From: Desulfovibrio sp.
GTDB taxonomy: Bacteria; Desulfobacterota; Desulfovibrionia; Desulfovibrionales; Desulfovibrionaceae
Length of the DNA stretch: 64,000 bases
NCBI GenBank assembly: GCA_016218665.1
Contig: JACRDI010000035.1
Location: forward strand, 1-64,000
Direction: 5' to 3'
Part shown: positions 37,812 to 48,306 of the stretch, piece after piece
Layout of the letters: each line of letters starts with the position of its first letter
Numbering within the stretch: the first letter of the stretch is position 1
Made by a program: the position numbers and the translations under genes
Notes under the pieces: model-generated
Seen by the model: only the letters and a program-made list of their open reading frames with translations
Told to the model about the DNA's origin: nothing
Databases searched by the model: none

Positions 37812-38816
37812 ATGCAAGCCATCATCGCCACCGGGGGTTTCGCCCCCTCTGACCAGCAGGCCTTCACCGTGGAAAACCGCCCCCAACCCGTGCCGCAAGG
37901 CCGGGACATCCTGGTGGGCGTCAAGGCCATCGGCATGAATCCCGTGGACGGCAAAGTCTTTGAGCGCATGGAGCCAGGCCAGCGGCGCGTGCTGGGCTGG
38001 GACGCCTGCGGCGTGGTGCTGGCGTCCGGACCGGAGGCGAAGCGCTTCATCCCCGGCCAGCCGGTCTACTATGCCGGAGACCTGACCCGCGATGGCGCGA
38101 ACGCGGAACAGCACCTGGTGGATGAGCGCATTGTGGCCGCTGCCCCGGCGAGCCTCTCCGTGGCGGACGCGGCCAGCCTCCCGCTCACCAGCCTCACCGC
38201 CTGGGAAGGCCTGTTCGACAGGCTGGGGTTCACCCCTGCGGAGGATGCGAACCGGGGCCAGAGTCTGCTCATCATCGGCGGAGCGGGTGGGGTGGGCTCA
38301 ATGGTCACCCAGCTCGCGGCCTGGGCGGGCATAAAGGTCGCCGCCACGGCGGGCAGGCCGGAATCGGCCCAGTGGTGCCGGGACAACGGCGCAAGCGTGG
38401 TGGTTGGCCGGGGCGATCTGACCACAAACCTGGCTGCCGCGGGCCTGCCGGAGGTGGATGCCATATTCTGCACCACCCACATGGAGGAGCACTGGCAGGC
38501 CATGGCCCAGGTGCTTGCGCCGCAGGGCGGGGTGCTGCTCATCGACGACCCCGCAGGCCCCCTGGACATCACCGTGTTCAAGCGCAAGAGCGCCCGCATC
38601 TGCTGGGAGTTCATGTTCACGCGGTCCATGTTCCGCACGGCAGACATGGCCCGGCAGGGCTTCATCCTGGAGTCGGTGGCGCGGCTGGTGGACCAGGGAC
38701 GCGTGCGCGCCACCAGGGCCGAGACCCTGAGCGGCTTGAGCCCGGAAACCATACGCGCCGCGCACCTGCGCCAGCGCACCGGAACCATGGTGGGCAAGCA
38801 GGTCATCGTGCTCTGA
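37812..38816 (+). CDS. Zinc-binding alcohol dehydrogenase family / quinone oxidoreductase (MDR superfamily)
   Basis: GMNPVDGKVFERMEPGQRRVLGWDACGVV, LLIIGGAGGVGSMVTQLAAW. Confidence 0.92.
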   Translation: MQAIIATGGFAPSDQQAFTVENRPQPVPQGRDILVGVKAIGMNPVDGKVFERMEPGQRRVLGWDACGVVLASGPEAKRFIPGQPVYYAGDLTRDGANAEQHLVDERIVAAAPASLSVADAASLPLTSLTAWEGLFDRLGFTPAEDANRGQSLLIIGGAGGVGSMVTQLAAWAGIKVAATAGRPESAQWCRDNGASVVVGRGDLTTNLAAAGLPEVDAIFCTTHMEEHWQAMAQVLAPQGGVLLIDDPAGPLDITVFKRKSARICWEFMFTRSMFRTADMARQGFILESVARLVDQGRVRATRAETLSGLSPETIRAAHLRQRTGTMVGKQVIVL

Positions 38817-39075
38817 CCGGGGGAGCGGCGGGACGTTCGGGGAGGGCGCCCCCTTCCCGGAATCTTCCAGGCGTGGACAGCTGTTGCCGCTCCGGCCGGC
38901 TGCCCGCGGCGGATCGGGTCCGGCGCAGGTGGACGCCAAACTGGCGGCGAGCGACGCGCAGATCGAGGAGTTTCGGGCACTGCGAGTGTAATGCCAAAGC
39001 GGAATGCGTTGACGCAACGTTTACGGAATGTCGCGCAAAATACTGCTCGGATTCGATCAATCCTGACCATGACGG

Positions 39076-39110
39076 AAAAGCCCCGCAGCGGCGTCAAACC
39101 GTTGCGGGGC
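39076..39110 (-). terminator. Terminator after tRNA-Thr
   Basis: Minus strand GCCCCGCAACGG...CCGCTGCGGGGCTTTT. Confidence 0.75.
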
Positions 39111-39121
39111 GTTGTCTTTTC

Positions 39122-39197
39122 TGGAGCCAGCGCGGGGAGTCGAACCCCGTACCTGCTGATTACGAATCAGCTGCTCTGCCGAGTGAGCTACGCTGGC
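39122..39197 (-). tRNA. tRNA-Thr(CGT)
   Basis: Acceptor GCCAGCG/CGCTGGC, anticodon loop TTCGTAA, CCA encoded. Confidence 0.95.
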
Positions 39198-39385
39198 AAA
39201 TACCTTGAGCGGTACGTTTTTCATCGCCTGGGCTGGAACCTGTCCCGGCTGGCCATCCGGCTTGCCAAGGGGTTGCGATTCCGCTGCCCTGCCAGACGCA
39301 TTGCGCTGGCTGGCTCATGCGGGCCCTTGATACACAAGGCCGGATGGGCGGTCAAGGCGAAAATGGCCGGCCCCGGCCACAGCGG

Positions 39386-40627
39386 CTAGTCCAACCGATG
39401 CCCGCGCCGGCTCTCCCATATGGGGATCATGGGCAAGAGTTCGCCGGCCTCGGCCTTGTCGGAAATGATGAGCAGCCCCTGGGCCTGGAGCATGTCGAGC
39501 CTGGCCTCCCGGGTGCGGTCGAGCAGCGGCTGGGCCTGCAGTTCCGCGCCCAGGGCGGAGACGGTGCACGGCACCAGGCGCTCCCAGCCCAGCTGGGCTG
39601 CGGGCGGCACGATTTGCGGGCGTGCGAGGATGGGCCCGGGCACGGGCAGGGTGCGTCCGCGCAGCCAGCACACGGCGGGAAGCACCAGCGCGTGCATGAG
39701 GGCGAATACGGCCCAGGGCGTGCCCGGCAGGGCGAAGAGCAGGGTGCTGCCGCGCACGGCGGCGAACATGCTCTTGCCGGGGGTGACGCAAAGCCCCCCG
39801 AAGAGCGGCGTGAACCCGGCCGACGTGGCGGCCTGCATGATGAAGTCGCGCTGGCCGGGCCCGGTGCCCCCGGTGGTGACGATGCACTGGTAGTCCTGCG
39901 CGGCGAGCTGGCCCCCTATGACCTCCAGGTCGTTGGCGCACACTCCTGCGGCAACGTGGGGCATGTCGCGCCGGCGCAGCAGCCCCGCGACCAGAAGCAG
40001 ATTGTCGGCCGGCGTGTGGCCGGGCAGGGGCGGCGCGTCCAGGTCGTCCAGTTCGTTGCCAAGGGCCAGGGCCAGCACCCTGGGCGGCATGTAGGCCTTG
40101 GCCCGCTGCGCGCCGGAGACCGCCAGCGCCGCCAGCACCGAGGGCGTGAGGTCGTCGCCCCGGCGGACGATGCGGGTGCCGGCCTTGAGGTCCCCGCCGA
40201 CCGGGCGGACATGCTCCTGCGGCGAAAGGGGCCTTGTGAGCGCCAGCCGTCCGTCCTCCACGTGAACCGATTCCGCGGTGACGACGCAATCCGTGCCTGC
40301 GGGCAGGGGGCCGCCGGTGAGGATGCCCGCGGCCTGGCCGGGCTCAAGCGGGGCGGGCGCCGCCGTGCTCGGCCGGATCTGGCCGCTGACCGTGAAGAGC
40401 GCCGGAGTCTCCTCCGTGGCGCTCTTGGTGGCCTGGCTGGACAAGGCGTAGCCGTCCACCGTGGAGCGGGTCTCGGCCGGGGTGGAATGCGCGGCGAAGA
40501 GATCCTGGGCGCACACAAGCCCCAGCGCGTCCATGAGAGGGACTTCGAGCATCCGCGGCCCATGCTCGCGGATGTGGTGGCGGATGCGTTCGAGCGCGTG
40601 ATCGCGCGATATGCGTTCGATTGTCAC
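39386..40627 (-). CDS. moeA: Molybdopterin molybdenumtransferase MoeA
   Basis: STVDGYAL, LTGGPLPAGTDCVV, TTGGTGPGQRDF; GTG start overlaps mobA stop. Confidence 0.9.
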   Translation of the reverse strand: MTIERISRDHALERIRHHIREHGPRMLEVPLMDALGLVCAQDLFAAHSTPAETRSTVDGYALSSQATKSATEETPALFTVSGQIRPSTAAPAPLEPGQAAGILTGGPLPAGTDCVVTAESVHVEDGRLALTRPLSPQEHVRPVGGDLKAGTRIVRRGDDLTPSVLAALAVSGAQRAKAYMPPRVLALALGNELDDLDAPPLPGHTPADNLLLVAGLLRRRDMPHVAAGVCANDLEVIGGQLAAQDYQCIVTTGGTGPGQRDFIMQAATSAGFTPLFGGLCVTPGKSMFAAVRGSTLLFALPGTPWAVFALMHALVLPAVCWLRGRTLPVPGPILARPQIVPPAAQLGWERLVPCTVSALGAELQAQPLLDRTREARLDMLQAQGLLIISDKAEAGELLPMIPIWESRRGHRLD

Positions 40628-41328
40628 GGGGCCTCCTGGGGCGGGCGGCGAAAGCTGGCCGCCGTCTGGCGCAGGGAGCGCAGTTCGTCCGGGGTGTTGG
40701 CGTTCTGGAAGGAGAGCAGCGCGGGATCGGCCGCCAGGAGCGCCTCCGGTGGCAGGAGATTCACGCGGACCTTGGGGAAGAAGCGGATGATCTTGTGGTC
40801 GTCGCGGGCCAGCTGCTTCTCGATGTGCGGCAGGCAGCGCCGGGAGTAGAAGGCGCACAGGGGTTCGAAGTAGCCGTCGGGCTTTTGCGGCAGCACCACG
40901 TCGTCCTCCGGCCGCAGGCGGGCCTGGAGCGCCTCCACCAGGGCAGGACGCAGGAAGGGCGTGTCGCAGGCGGTGATGAACACGTGCTCCGTGCTGGCGT
41001 TGGCCAGGGCGGTGTGGATGCCTGTGAGGGAGCTGCGGCCGGGAAGGGCGTCCTGCGCCAGGCGCAGGGTCGCGCCCCCTGTGACAGGGTTGGGCACATG
41101 GCCGGCCGCGCAGATGTCGCCGTAGGGCTGGGCCTCCTTGGCCACAAGCAGCACCTCGGCGAAACGGGGAACCAGCACGGCCAGGAGCCAGTCGAGAATG
41201 CTCCGTCCATCCACGTCGAGCAATGCCTTTGCAACCCCGCCCATGCGCGTGGCCGCCCCGCCCACAAGGATGGCGGCGCTGAGTTCCGGGCCGGAGCAGA
41301 GGCGGATGTTGTGACGCATTTCACTCAT
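40624..41328 (-). CDS. mobA: Molybdenum cofactor guanylyltransferase
   Basis: AAILVGGAATRMGGVAKALLDVDGRSILDWLL, ITACDTPFL. Confidence 0.9.
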   Translation of the reverse strand: MSEMRHNIRLCSGPELSAAILVGGAATRMGGVAKALLDVDGRSILDWLLAVLVPRFAEVLLVAKEAQPYGDICAAGHVPNPVTGGATLRLAQDALPGRSSLTGIHTALANASTEHVFITACDTPFLRPALVEALQARLRPEDDVVLPQKPDGYFEPLCAFYSRRCLPHIEKQLARDDHKIIRFFPKVRVNLLPPEALLAADPALLSFQNANTPDELRSLRQTAASFRRPPQEAP

Positions 41329-41504
41329 ATATGGCGATGCCGCCTTCAGGGCAACACATGGCCGCGACTTTTCGGGCGAAAAATGCCGGCACGCCCATGC
41401 CCCCCCTTGAGGCGCGGCCCCCTCCGGTGTATCCAGGCACACAACGGGGAGCATCTCCGGCATTCCGTCCGGCCGCGCACGCAGCGGGCCACAGGGAGCA
41501 GCAG

Positions 41505-43610
41505 GTGGAGCAGCGGGCCTTGCAGGCATTCTTCGCGCCCAGGACGGTGGCGGTCATCGGGGCCTCCGCCACGCCCGGAAAGGCCGGCAACGCCGTGGTG
41601 GCCAACATGCTGGCCGCGGGCTTCAACAAGGGACGCCTGTACCCGGTGAATCCCAAGGGCGGCAGCATCGAGGGGCTTCCCGTGGCGCGCACCGTGGGCG
41701 AACTGCCCGGCGGCATCGATCTGGCCGTGTTCGCCGTGCCGCGCGAGCACGTGCTGCCCGCCTTCGAAGCCCTGGCCGCGCGCGGCCTCAAGTCCGCCAT
41801 TGTCCTTTCCGCTGGCTTCCGCGAGGCCGGCAAGGAAGGTTACGCCCTTGAGCGCGACCTGGCCGACCTGGCCCGCAGGCACGGCGTCGCGCTGCTGGGC
41901 CCCAACTGCCTGGGCATGATGAACACCGCCCACGGCGTGAACGCGAGCTTTGCCGCCACCGCGCCCGTTCCCGGCAGCGTGGCCTTCTGCTCCCAGTCCG
42001 GCGCGCTGTGCCAGGCCATCCTCGACTGGGCGCGCGACGAGCGCTTCGGCTTCTCCAAGTTCGTGAGCCTGGGCAACAAGGCCGTGCTGAACGAGACCGC
42101 CCTGCTGAACTTCCTGGCTGGCGACCAGGACAGCAAGGTCATCATGGGCTACCTGGAGAACGTGGAGGGCGGCGAGGAGTTCGTGCGCGCCGCGCGCGAA
42201 GCCAGCAGGAAAAAGCCGGTCATCATGCTCAAGGCCGGTTCCACCAACGCCGGGGCCAAGGCGGCCAGCTCCCACACCGGGGCCATCGCCGGCTCCGACG
42301 ACGCCTGCGCCGCGGCCTTCCGGCAGAGCGGCGTTGTCCGCGCGCCGGACCTCGCCTCGCTTTTCTTCCTGGCCGAGGCCTTCGCCAGCCTGCCCCTGCC
42401 GCGCGGTCCAAACGTGGCCGTGCTTTCCAACGCCGGCGGCCCCGGCATTCTTGCGGCCGACGCCTGCGAAAAGACCAGCCTGCACATGGCCCGGCTCTCG
42501 CCGGAGACCATCCAGCGCCTGCAGGCGGAGCTGCCGCCCTACGCATCGGTGAACAATCCCGTGGACATCATCGGCGACGCCGGGGCCGAGCGCTATCGCA
42601 AGAGCCTGGAGGCCGTGCTGGACGATTCGCTGGTGCACGCCGTGCTCCTGCTCATCGCGCCCACGGCCATGGTGGAGCTGGAGGCCACGGCCACGGCCAT
42701 CGCCCAGGTTGCCCGGCGCTCGGCCAAACCGGTGATGACCTGCCTGCTGGGGCGGGCCCACGGCAGCATCGGGCGCGACATTCTGCGCCAGGCCGGGCTG
42801 CCCTGCCACGCCTTCCCGGAGCCGGCCCTGCGCTGCATCGAGGCCATGTACGCCTACGCCCAGTGGCGGCAGAAGCCCGTGCCCGTGTTCGAGCCGCCCC
42901 GGCGTGACTTGGCCGCCGCGAAACGCATTCTGGACGCCGCCGTTGCCGCAGGCGTGCAGGAGCTGGGCGGGTTCCAGGGCCGGGAGATCGCCGCGGCCTA
43001 CGGCCTGCGCACCCCGGTCACCGTGCTTGCCCGCAGCAGCGCCCAGGCCGTGCGCGCGGCCCAGGGCATGGCCGGTCCGGTGGCCCTCAAGGTGGCCTCG
43101 GCGCAGATCGGCCACGCCACGGACGTGGGCGGGGTCAAGCTCGGCCTTTCCGGTCCCGACGAAGTCGCCCGCGCTTTTCAGGAGCTTACCACCCATGTGG
43201 GGCGCATCCAGCCGGAGGCCGCCGTCTCCGGCTGCCTGGTGCAGGCCATGGCGCCCGGGGGCAGCGTGGAGGTGGTGGCGGCCATGCGGCGCGACGAGCA
43301 GTTCGGTCCGGTGCTCATGTTCGGGCTTGGCGGCATCCACTCGGAGATTTTGAAGGACGTTTCGCACCACCTGATCCCCTTGAGTCGCGACGAGGCTTTT
43401 GGCATGATCCGGTCCATACGCTCCTACCTGCTGCTGAAAGGGGTGGACGGCGAACCCGCGGCGGATCTGCGCGCCCTGGAGGATGTGCTGCTGGCTTTGG
43501 CCGCCCTGGCCCAGGACTTCCCCGAGGTCTACGAGGCGGAGCTGAACCCGGTGCTTGTGAATCATGAGGGCGCGCTGGTGGCCGAGGCGCGCCTCGCCTT
43601 CCGCGCCTGA
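41505..43610 (+). CDS. Acetate--CoA ligase (ADP-forming) / acyl-CoA synthetase (NDP-forming)
   Basis: FFAPRTVAVIGASATPGKAGNAVVANML, GPNCLGMMN, SHTGAIAG; C-terminal ATP-grasp. GTG 41505 with upstream AGGGAGCAG proposed as start; ORF is open from 41331. Confidence 0.9.
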   Translation: MEQRALQAFFAPRTVAVIGASATPGKAGNAVVANMLAAGFNKGRLYPVNPKGGSIEGLPVARTVGELPGGIDLAVFAVPREHVLPAFEALAARGLKSAIVLSAGFREAGKEGYALERDLADLARRHGVALLGPNCLGMMNTAHGVNASFAATAPVPGSVAFCSQSGALCQAILDWARDERFGFSKFVSLGNKAVLNETALLNFLAGDQDSKVIMGYLENVEGGEEFVRAAREASRKKPVIMLKAGSTNAGAKAASSHTGAIAGSDDACAAAFRQSGVVRAPDLASLFFLAEAFASLPLPRGPNVAVLSNAGGPGILAADACEKTSLHMARLSPETIQRLQAELPPYASVNNPVDIIGDAGAERYRKSLEAVLDDSLVHAVLLLIAPTAMVELEATATAIAQVARRSAKPVMTCLLGRAHGSIGRDILRQAGLPCHAFPEPALRCIEAMYAYAQWRQKPVPVFEPPRRDLAAAKRILDAAVAAGVQELGGFQGREIAAAYGLRTPVTVLARSSAQAVRAAQGMAGPVALKVASAQIGHATDVGGVKLGLSGPDEVARAFQELTTHVGRIQPEAAVSGCLVQAMAPGGSVEVVAAMRRDEQFGPVLMFGLGGIHSEILKDVSHHLIPLSRDEAFGMIRSIRSYLLLKGVDGEPAADLRALEDVLLALAALAQDFPEVYEAELNPVLVNHEGALVAEARLAFRA

Positions 43611-43680
43611 TGCGGCGCCCAGGAGGATCGGCCCGGCGCAAAGCCCAAGCCCGCGCGCCCTGGCGCGCGAGGAGGAATCA

Positions 43681-44751
43681 ATGGCAGTAGGCGTGTATAT
43701 CGGCTCCACCACCGGCTATTCCGGCAAGAACCTCATCGCCATGTCCCTTGGCCTGCGCTTCAAGAAGCTGGGGCTCAAGGTGGGCTACATGAAGCCCGTG
43801 GGCGCCGTTCCCCGCAAAGAGGACGGCAAGCCCGGCGACGAGGACGCCATGTTCCTGCAGGAGGTCCTGGGCCTCAGGCAGGATCCCGCCCTGGTGACGC
43901 CGGTGGTGGTGAACAGGGAATTCACGCGCCGCGCCTTCAGCGAGGACGTGGGCGACCTCATGCCCGGCATCGTGGAGGCCTACGCCAGGCTCGCCGAGGG
44001 CAAGGACGTGATGATCATCGCCGGCTCCGGCAACTACCTGGGCTCCGGCACCTACTGCGGGCTCGACGGCGTGAGCGTTTCGCGTGCGCTGGGGGCCAAG
44101 ACCGTGGTCATCGACCGCTACCAGAACGAGCTCAAGTACGACTACCTGCTGCGCTGCCGCGAGGCCCTGGGCGACGACCTGGCCGGCGTCATCCTGAACG
44201 ACATCCCCGAGCACTACCGGCCTGAGGTGGACGAGCTGCTGGTGCCGTTCTTCCGCCGCAAGGGGGTGGAGGTGCTGGGCGTCATCGCCTCCGATCCCAT
44301 CATGAGCGCCATCAAGGTGAGCGACCTGGCCGAACGCCTGGGCGGCAAGGTCATCAGCGCCCACCACAAGGCCGACCGCGTGGTGGAGAACTTCCTCATC
44401 GGCACCATGCAGGTGGAGAACTTCCTGGCCCACTTCGTGCGGCACAAGAACTCGGCCATCATCGTCGGCGGCGACCGCTCCGACGTGCAGCTGGTGGCCC
44501 TGGAGGGCAGCTGCCCCTGCCTCATCCTCACGGGCAACCTGCACCCCAACGACATCATCCTCACCCGCTCGGAGGTGCTCCAGACGCCCATCATCATGGT
44601 GCGCGAGGACACCTTCGCCGTGGCCAAGAAGATGGAGAACATCCTTTCGCGGCACAAGCTGCGCGACATGCTCAAGGTGAACCACGGCGTGCGCCTGGTG
44701 GGCGACGCCCTGGACTTCGAGCTGCTGCTCAAGCGCCTGGGCATGGAGTGA
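43681..44751 (+). CDS. BioD-like AAA / DRTGG-domain protein (phosphotransacetylase family)
   Basis: GVYIGSTTGYSGKNLIAMSLGLRFKKLGLKVGYMKPVG P-loop-like N-terminus; DRTGG-type middle region. Confidence 0.85.
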   Translation: MAVGVYIGSTTGYSGKNLIAMSLGLRFKKLGLKVGYMKPVGAVPRKEDGKPGDEDAMFLQEVLGLRQDPALVTPVVVNREFTRRAFSEDVGDLMPGIVEAYARLAEGKDVMIIAGSGNYLGSGTYCGLDGVSVSRALGAKTVVIDRYQNELKYDYLLRCREALGDDLAGVILNDIPEHYRPEVDELLVPFFRRKGVEVLGVIASDPIMSAIKVSDLAERLGGKVISAHHKADRVVENFLIGTMQVENFLAHFVRHKNSAIIVGGDRSDVQLVALEGSCPCLILTGNLHPNDIILTRSEVLQTPIIMVREDTFAVAKKMENILSRHKLRDMLKVNHGVRLVGDALDFELLLKRLGME

Positions 44752-44872
44752 CGGGCCACGTTTTTTCGTGTAGGATGCCTGAAATGCGCTTGCAGGACCT
44801 GATGATCTGACCGGCCGCCTGCGAGAGGAAAACCGGCACTCCCCCCATCCACGACACCAGACAGGAGACTTC

Positions 44873-45286
44873 ATGCCGCAGAGCAAACTGTTGAAGAAAG
44901 CCGCCGCGCCCTGCGCCGCCGTGCTTGTGGCCGCCCTGTGGCTGCTGCCGGCCCTGGCCCAGGACTCCCTCACGAGCCTCAAAGACCCGGCCTTCCCGGA
45001 GCACAGGCCCATGTCCGTGCCCTTCAAGCACAACGAGCACAACGCCAAGGCGAGTCTCAAGGACTGCACCGTATGCCACCACGCCTACGACGACCAGGGA
45101 CGCCGCGTGTCCGGTCCGTCGAACACGCAGCGCAGCTGCTCGGACTGCCACCAGGCGCGCCCCACGCCCAATGACAGCGCTCCGGCCCTGATGATGGCCT
45201 ACCACAAGCTCTGCCAGGACTGCCACAAGGCCCAGGGCAAGGGCCCGGTGAAGTGCAGCGGCTGCCACGTGAAGGATCCTGCCTAG
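44873..45286 (+). CDS. Tetraheme class III cytochrome c (cytochrome c3 family)
   Basis: Signal peptide; four CXXCH motifs CTVCHH, CSDCH, CQDCH, CSGCH. Confidence 0.95.
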   Translation: MPQSKLLKKAAAPCAAVLVAALWLLPALAQDSLTSLKDPAFPEHRPMSVPFKHNEHNAKASLKDCTVCHHAYDDQGRRVSGPSNTQRSCSDCHQARPTPNDSAPALMMAYHKLCQDCHKAQGKGPVKCSGCHVKDPA

Positions 45287-45313
45287 GCAGGCCGCATTGC
45301 CTTGAGGAAAAGA

Positions 45314-45340
45314 AAAGGCCGGGTCTCCCCGGCCTTTTTT
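45314..45340 (+). terminator. Terminator (possibly bidirectional) after cytochrome c3
   Basis: AAAAGGCCGGGtctCCCCGGCCTTTTTT. Confidence 0.85.
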
Positions 45341-45357
45341 AATGCCCGATGCCGCGC

Positions 45358-45777
45358 CTATTTGCCGCGCCGGATGTTGTACACCGCCCGGCCCACGGCC
45401 ACGTGGCGGTCCGGCGCGTCCGCGCTCCAGAGCATCACGTGCGCGTTGCCCACGCGGTTGCCCAGAAGCCGCACCTCGGCCTCGGCGTAGAGGTCCTGGG
45501 CCCCGGCCGGGCGCAGGTAGTCCACGGAGAGGTCGATGGTGGCGATGCGGTCCTCCAGGTGGCAGCTGGTCCACACGGCGAAGCCGCCGGTGACGTCCAC
45601 CAGGGTGGACAGCACGCCCCCGTGCAAGGCCGGGCGGCGCGGGTCGCCGATGAGCTCCGGCTTGAAGGGGATGCGCAGCCTGACGCGGCCCTCGGCCAGC
45701 TCCGCCACCTTGATGCCCAGCCACTTGTTGAAGGGCAGGCCTTCCTCGATGATCTCCCTGAGTCTGTCGAAGTCCAT
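45358..45777 (-). CDS. PaaI-family hotdog thioesterase
   Basis: LHGGVLSTLVDVTGGFAVWTS, TIDLSVDYLRPA. Confidence 0.92.
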   Translation of the reverse strand: MDFDRLREIIEEGLPFNKWLGIKVAELAEGRVRLRIPFKPELIGDPRRPALHGGVLSTLVDVTGGFAVWTSCHLEDRIATIDLSVDYLRPAGAQDLYAEAEVRLLGNRVGNAHVMLWSADAPDRHVAVGRAVYNIRRGK

Positions 45778-45785
45778 GGCCGGCC

Positions 45786-47165
45786 CTACAGGATGTACCG
45801 CGAGAGGTCGCGGTTCTCCACGATGTCCGAGAGCTGGGCGAGCACGTAGTCCCGGTCCACCACCACGCTTTGGCCGCCCTTGTCGGACGCCTCGAAGGAC
45901 AGCTCGGCCAGGATCTTCTCCATGATGGTGTAGAGCCTGCGCGCGCCGATGTTCTCGGCCTCCTCGTTGATGCGCTGGGCCGTGGCCGCGATCTCGCGCA
46001 GGGCGTCGTCGGTGAAGGTGAGCGAGAGGCCCTCAGTGCCGAGCAGGGCGGAGTACTGCACGGTGAGCGCGTTCTGCGGTTCGGTGAGGATGCGGTAGAA
46101 CTCGTCGGCCCCCAGGGCGGAGAGCTCCACGCGCAGGGGGAAGCGCCCCTGCAGTTCGGGGATGAGGTCGCTGGGCTTGGCGTAGTGGAAGGCCCCGGCG
46201 GCGATGAACAGGATGTGGTCGGTCTTGACCATGCCGTATTTGGTGTTCACCACGCAGCCTTCGACAACGGGCAGCAGGTCGCGCTGGACGCCCTCGCGCG
46301 AGACGTCCGGCCCGCCGTGGTCCTGCCTGCTGGCGATCTTGTCCAGCTCGTCCAGGAAGATGATGCCGGACTGCTCCACGCGCTCGCGGGCGATGTCCTG
46401 CACCTTGTCCATGTCGATGAGCTTGTCCGATTCCTCCTGCACCAGGGCGGCGAAGGCGTCCTTGACCTTCATCTTGCGCAGCTTCTTCTTCTGCGGGAAG
46501 AAGCGGCCCAGCATGTCCTGCACCTGGCCGCCCATGTCCTCCATGCCGGGCATGCCCATGATGGACACGCCGGGGCCGTCGCTCGCGGCCACCTCAAGCT
46601 CCACCATGCGCTCGTCCAGCTTGCCCTCGCGCCAGAGCTGGCGGAACTTCTCCCGCGTGCTCTCGTTGGCGCTGGCCACGTGCTCGGCTGGCTGCGGCGC
46701 GGCCGGGTCGGGAATGGGGGTGAAGGAGTAGCCGCCGGGTTTCGGCATGCTTCCGGGCAGCAGCAGGTCCAGCAGGCGGTCCTCGGCGTGCTTCTCGGCG
46801 CGCACGCGCACCTTTTCGCGCTCCTCGGCGCGCACCATGGTGATGCCGATCTCCATGAGGTCGCGGATCATGGACTCCACATCGCGGCCCACGTAGCCCA
46901 CCTCGGTGAACTTGGTGGCCTCCACCTTGTGGAAGGGGCTTTTGGCCAGTTTGGCCAACCTGCGGGCGATCTCGGTCTTGCCCACGCCGGTGGGGCCCAT
47001 CATGATGATGTTCTTGGGCGCGATCTCCTCGCGCAGTTCGGGGTCGAGCCTCTGCCTGCGCCAGCGGTTGCGCATGGCGATGGCCACCATGCGCTTGGCC
47101 TCGGCCTGGCCCACCACGTACCTGTTCAGCTCGGAGACGATCTCGCGCGGGGTCAGGGAGCTCAT
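45786..47165 (-). CDS. hslU: ATP-dependent protease ATPase subunit HslU
   Basis: [40 protein letters not shown]...[15 protein letters not shown]. Confidence 0.97.
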   Translation of the reverse strand: MSSLTPREIVSELNRYVVGQAEAKRMVAIAMRNRWRRQRLDPELREEIAPKNIIMMGPTGVGKTEIARRLAKLAKSPFHKVEATKFTEVGYVGRDVESMIRDLMEIGITMVRAEEREKVRVRAEKHAEDRLLDLLLPGSMPKPGGYSFTPIPDPAAPQPAEHVASANESTREKFRQLWREGKLDERMVELEVAASDGPGVSIMGMPGMEDMGGQVQDMLGRFFPQKKKLRKMKVKDAFAALVQEESDKLIDMDKVQDIARERVEQSGIIFLDELDKIASRQDHGGPDVSREGVQRDLLPVVEGCVVNTKYGMVKTDHILFIAAGAFHYAKPSDLIPELQGRFPLRVELSALGADEFYRILTEPQNALTVQYSALLGTEGLSLTFTDDALREIAATAQRINEEAENIGARRLYTIMEKILAELSFEASDKGGQSVVVDRDYVLAQLSDIVENRDLSRYIL

Positions 47166-47713
47166 TTCGCAGCCTCCCGTTCCCTGGTCTCCAGGGTGAT
47201 GTTCTCGTTGGTGAACACGCAGAGTTCGGCCGCGATCTTCATGGCCGAAAGGGCGATCTCCCTGGCGGGCATCTGGGTGTGGCGGCGCAGGGCGCGGGCC
47301 GCGGCCAAGGCATAGGAGCCGCCGGAGCCGATGGCCGCCATGCCGTCGTCAGGCTCGATGACGTCGCCCGTGCCCGTGATGAGCAGGATGGTTTCGGCGT
47401 CGGCCGCCAGGATCATGGCCTCCAGCCGGCGCAGGTACTTGTCCGTGCGCCAGTCCTTGGCCAACTCCACCGCGGCGCGGGTGAGGTTTCCGGAGTGGGA
47501 CTCCAGCTTCTTCTCGAAGCGCTCGAAGAGCGTGAAGGCGTCGGCCGTGGCTCCGGCGAAGCCGACCATGACGCGGCCCTTGTAGATGCTGCGGACCTTC
47601 TTGGCCGTGTGCTTCATGGCCACGCTCTGGCCCAGGGTCACCTGGCCGTCTCCGGCCATGGCCGTGCCTTCTTCCGTGCGCACGGCGAGGATGGTGGTGC
47701 CGTGTATTTCCAT
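47162..47713 (-). CDS. hslV: ATP-dependent protease subunit HslV
   Basis: [38 protein letters not shown]. Confidence 0.97.
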   Translation of the reverse strand: MEIHGTTILAVRTEEGTAMAGDGQVTLGQSVAMKHTAKKVRSIYKGRVMVGFAGATADAFTLFERFEKKLESHSGNLTRAAVELAKDWRTDKYLRRLEAMILAADAETILLITGTGDVIEPDDGMAAIGSGGSYALAAARALRRHTQMPAREIALSAMKIAAELCVFTNENITLETREREAAK

Positions 47714-47730
47714 GTTCGCTCCTTGCTTGT

Positions 47731-48291
47731 CTAGGGAACCTGCGGCGGGCCGAAAAGCGCCTCGGCCCTGCCGCGCCAGAAAGTGAAGGCCCGTTCGCCG
47801 CGCAGGCACAGGGCGGCGCAGCGCACAAGCCCCTGCGCAAGCCCCGCGCGCAGCTCGTCCAGGGCGATGGGCGCGGCCAGTTCCAGCGGGTAGCCGTACG
47901 CCCCGCAGCTGATGGCCGGAAAGGCGATGCTCGTCAGCCCGTGCCGGCTGGCCAGGTCTAGGCTCTGGGCGTAGGCCGAACGCAACAGCCGTTCCTCGCC
48001 CTGGGAGCCGCCGCGCCAGACGGGGCCCACCGTATGGATGACATGCCGCGCTGACAGCCGGAAGCCGGGTGTGATGACCGCCAGGCCCGGCGGCAGGCTG
48101 CCGATTTGCGCCACCACGTCCCGGCAGGCCGAGAGCAGTTCCGGCCCGGCCGCGCGGTGGATGGCGCCGTCCACGCCGCCGCCGCCCAGCAGCCCGGAAT
48201 TGGCCGCGTTGACGATGGCGTCGGCCGTGGAGCGCGTCAGGTCGCCTTCGAAAACTTCCAGAGATCCTTGCGGAAACTTCCAGATGGCCAT
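47731..48291 (-). CDS. Macro domain protein (O-acetyl-ADP-ribose deacetylase-like)
   Basis: [37 protein letters not shown]. Confidence 0.93.
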   Translation of the reverse strand: MAIWKFPQGSLEVFEGDLTRSTADAIVNAANSGLLGGGGVDGAIHRAAGPELLSACRDVVAQIGSLPPGLAVITPGFRLSARHVIHTVGPVWRGGSQGEERLLRSAYAQSLDLASRHGLTSIAFPAISCGAYGYPLELAAPIALDELRAGLAQGLVRCAALCLRGERAFTFWRGRAEALFGPPQVP

Positions 48292-48306
48292 TGGGGGGCC
48301 TCCGCG

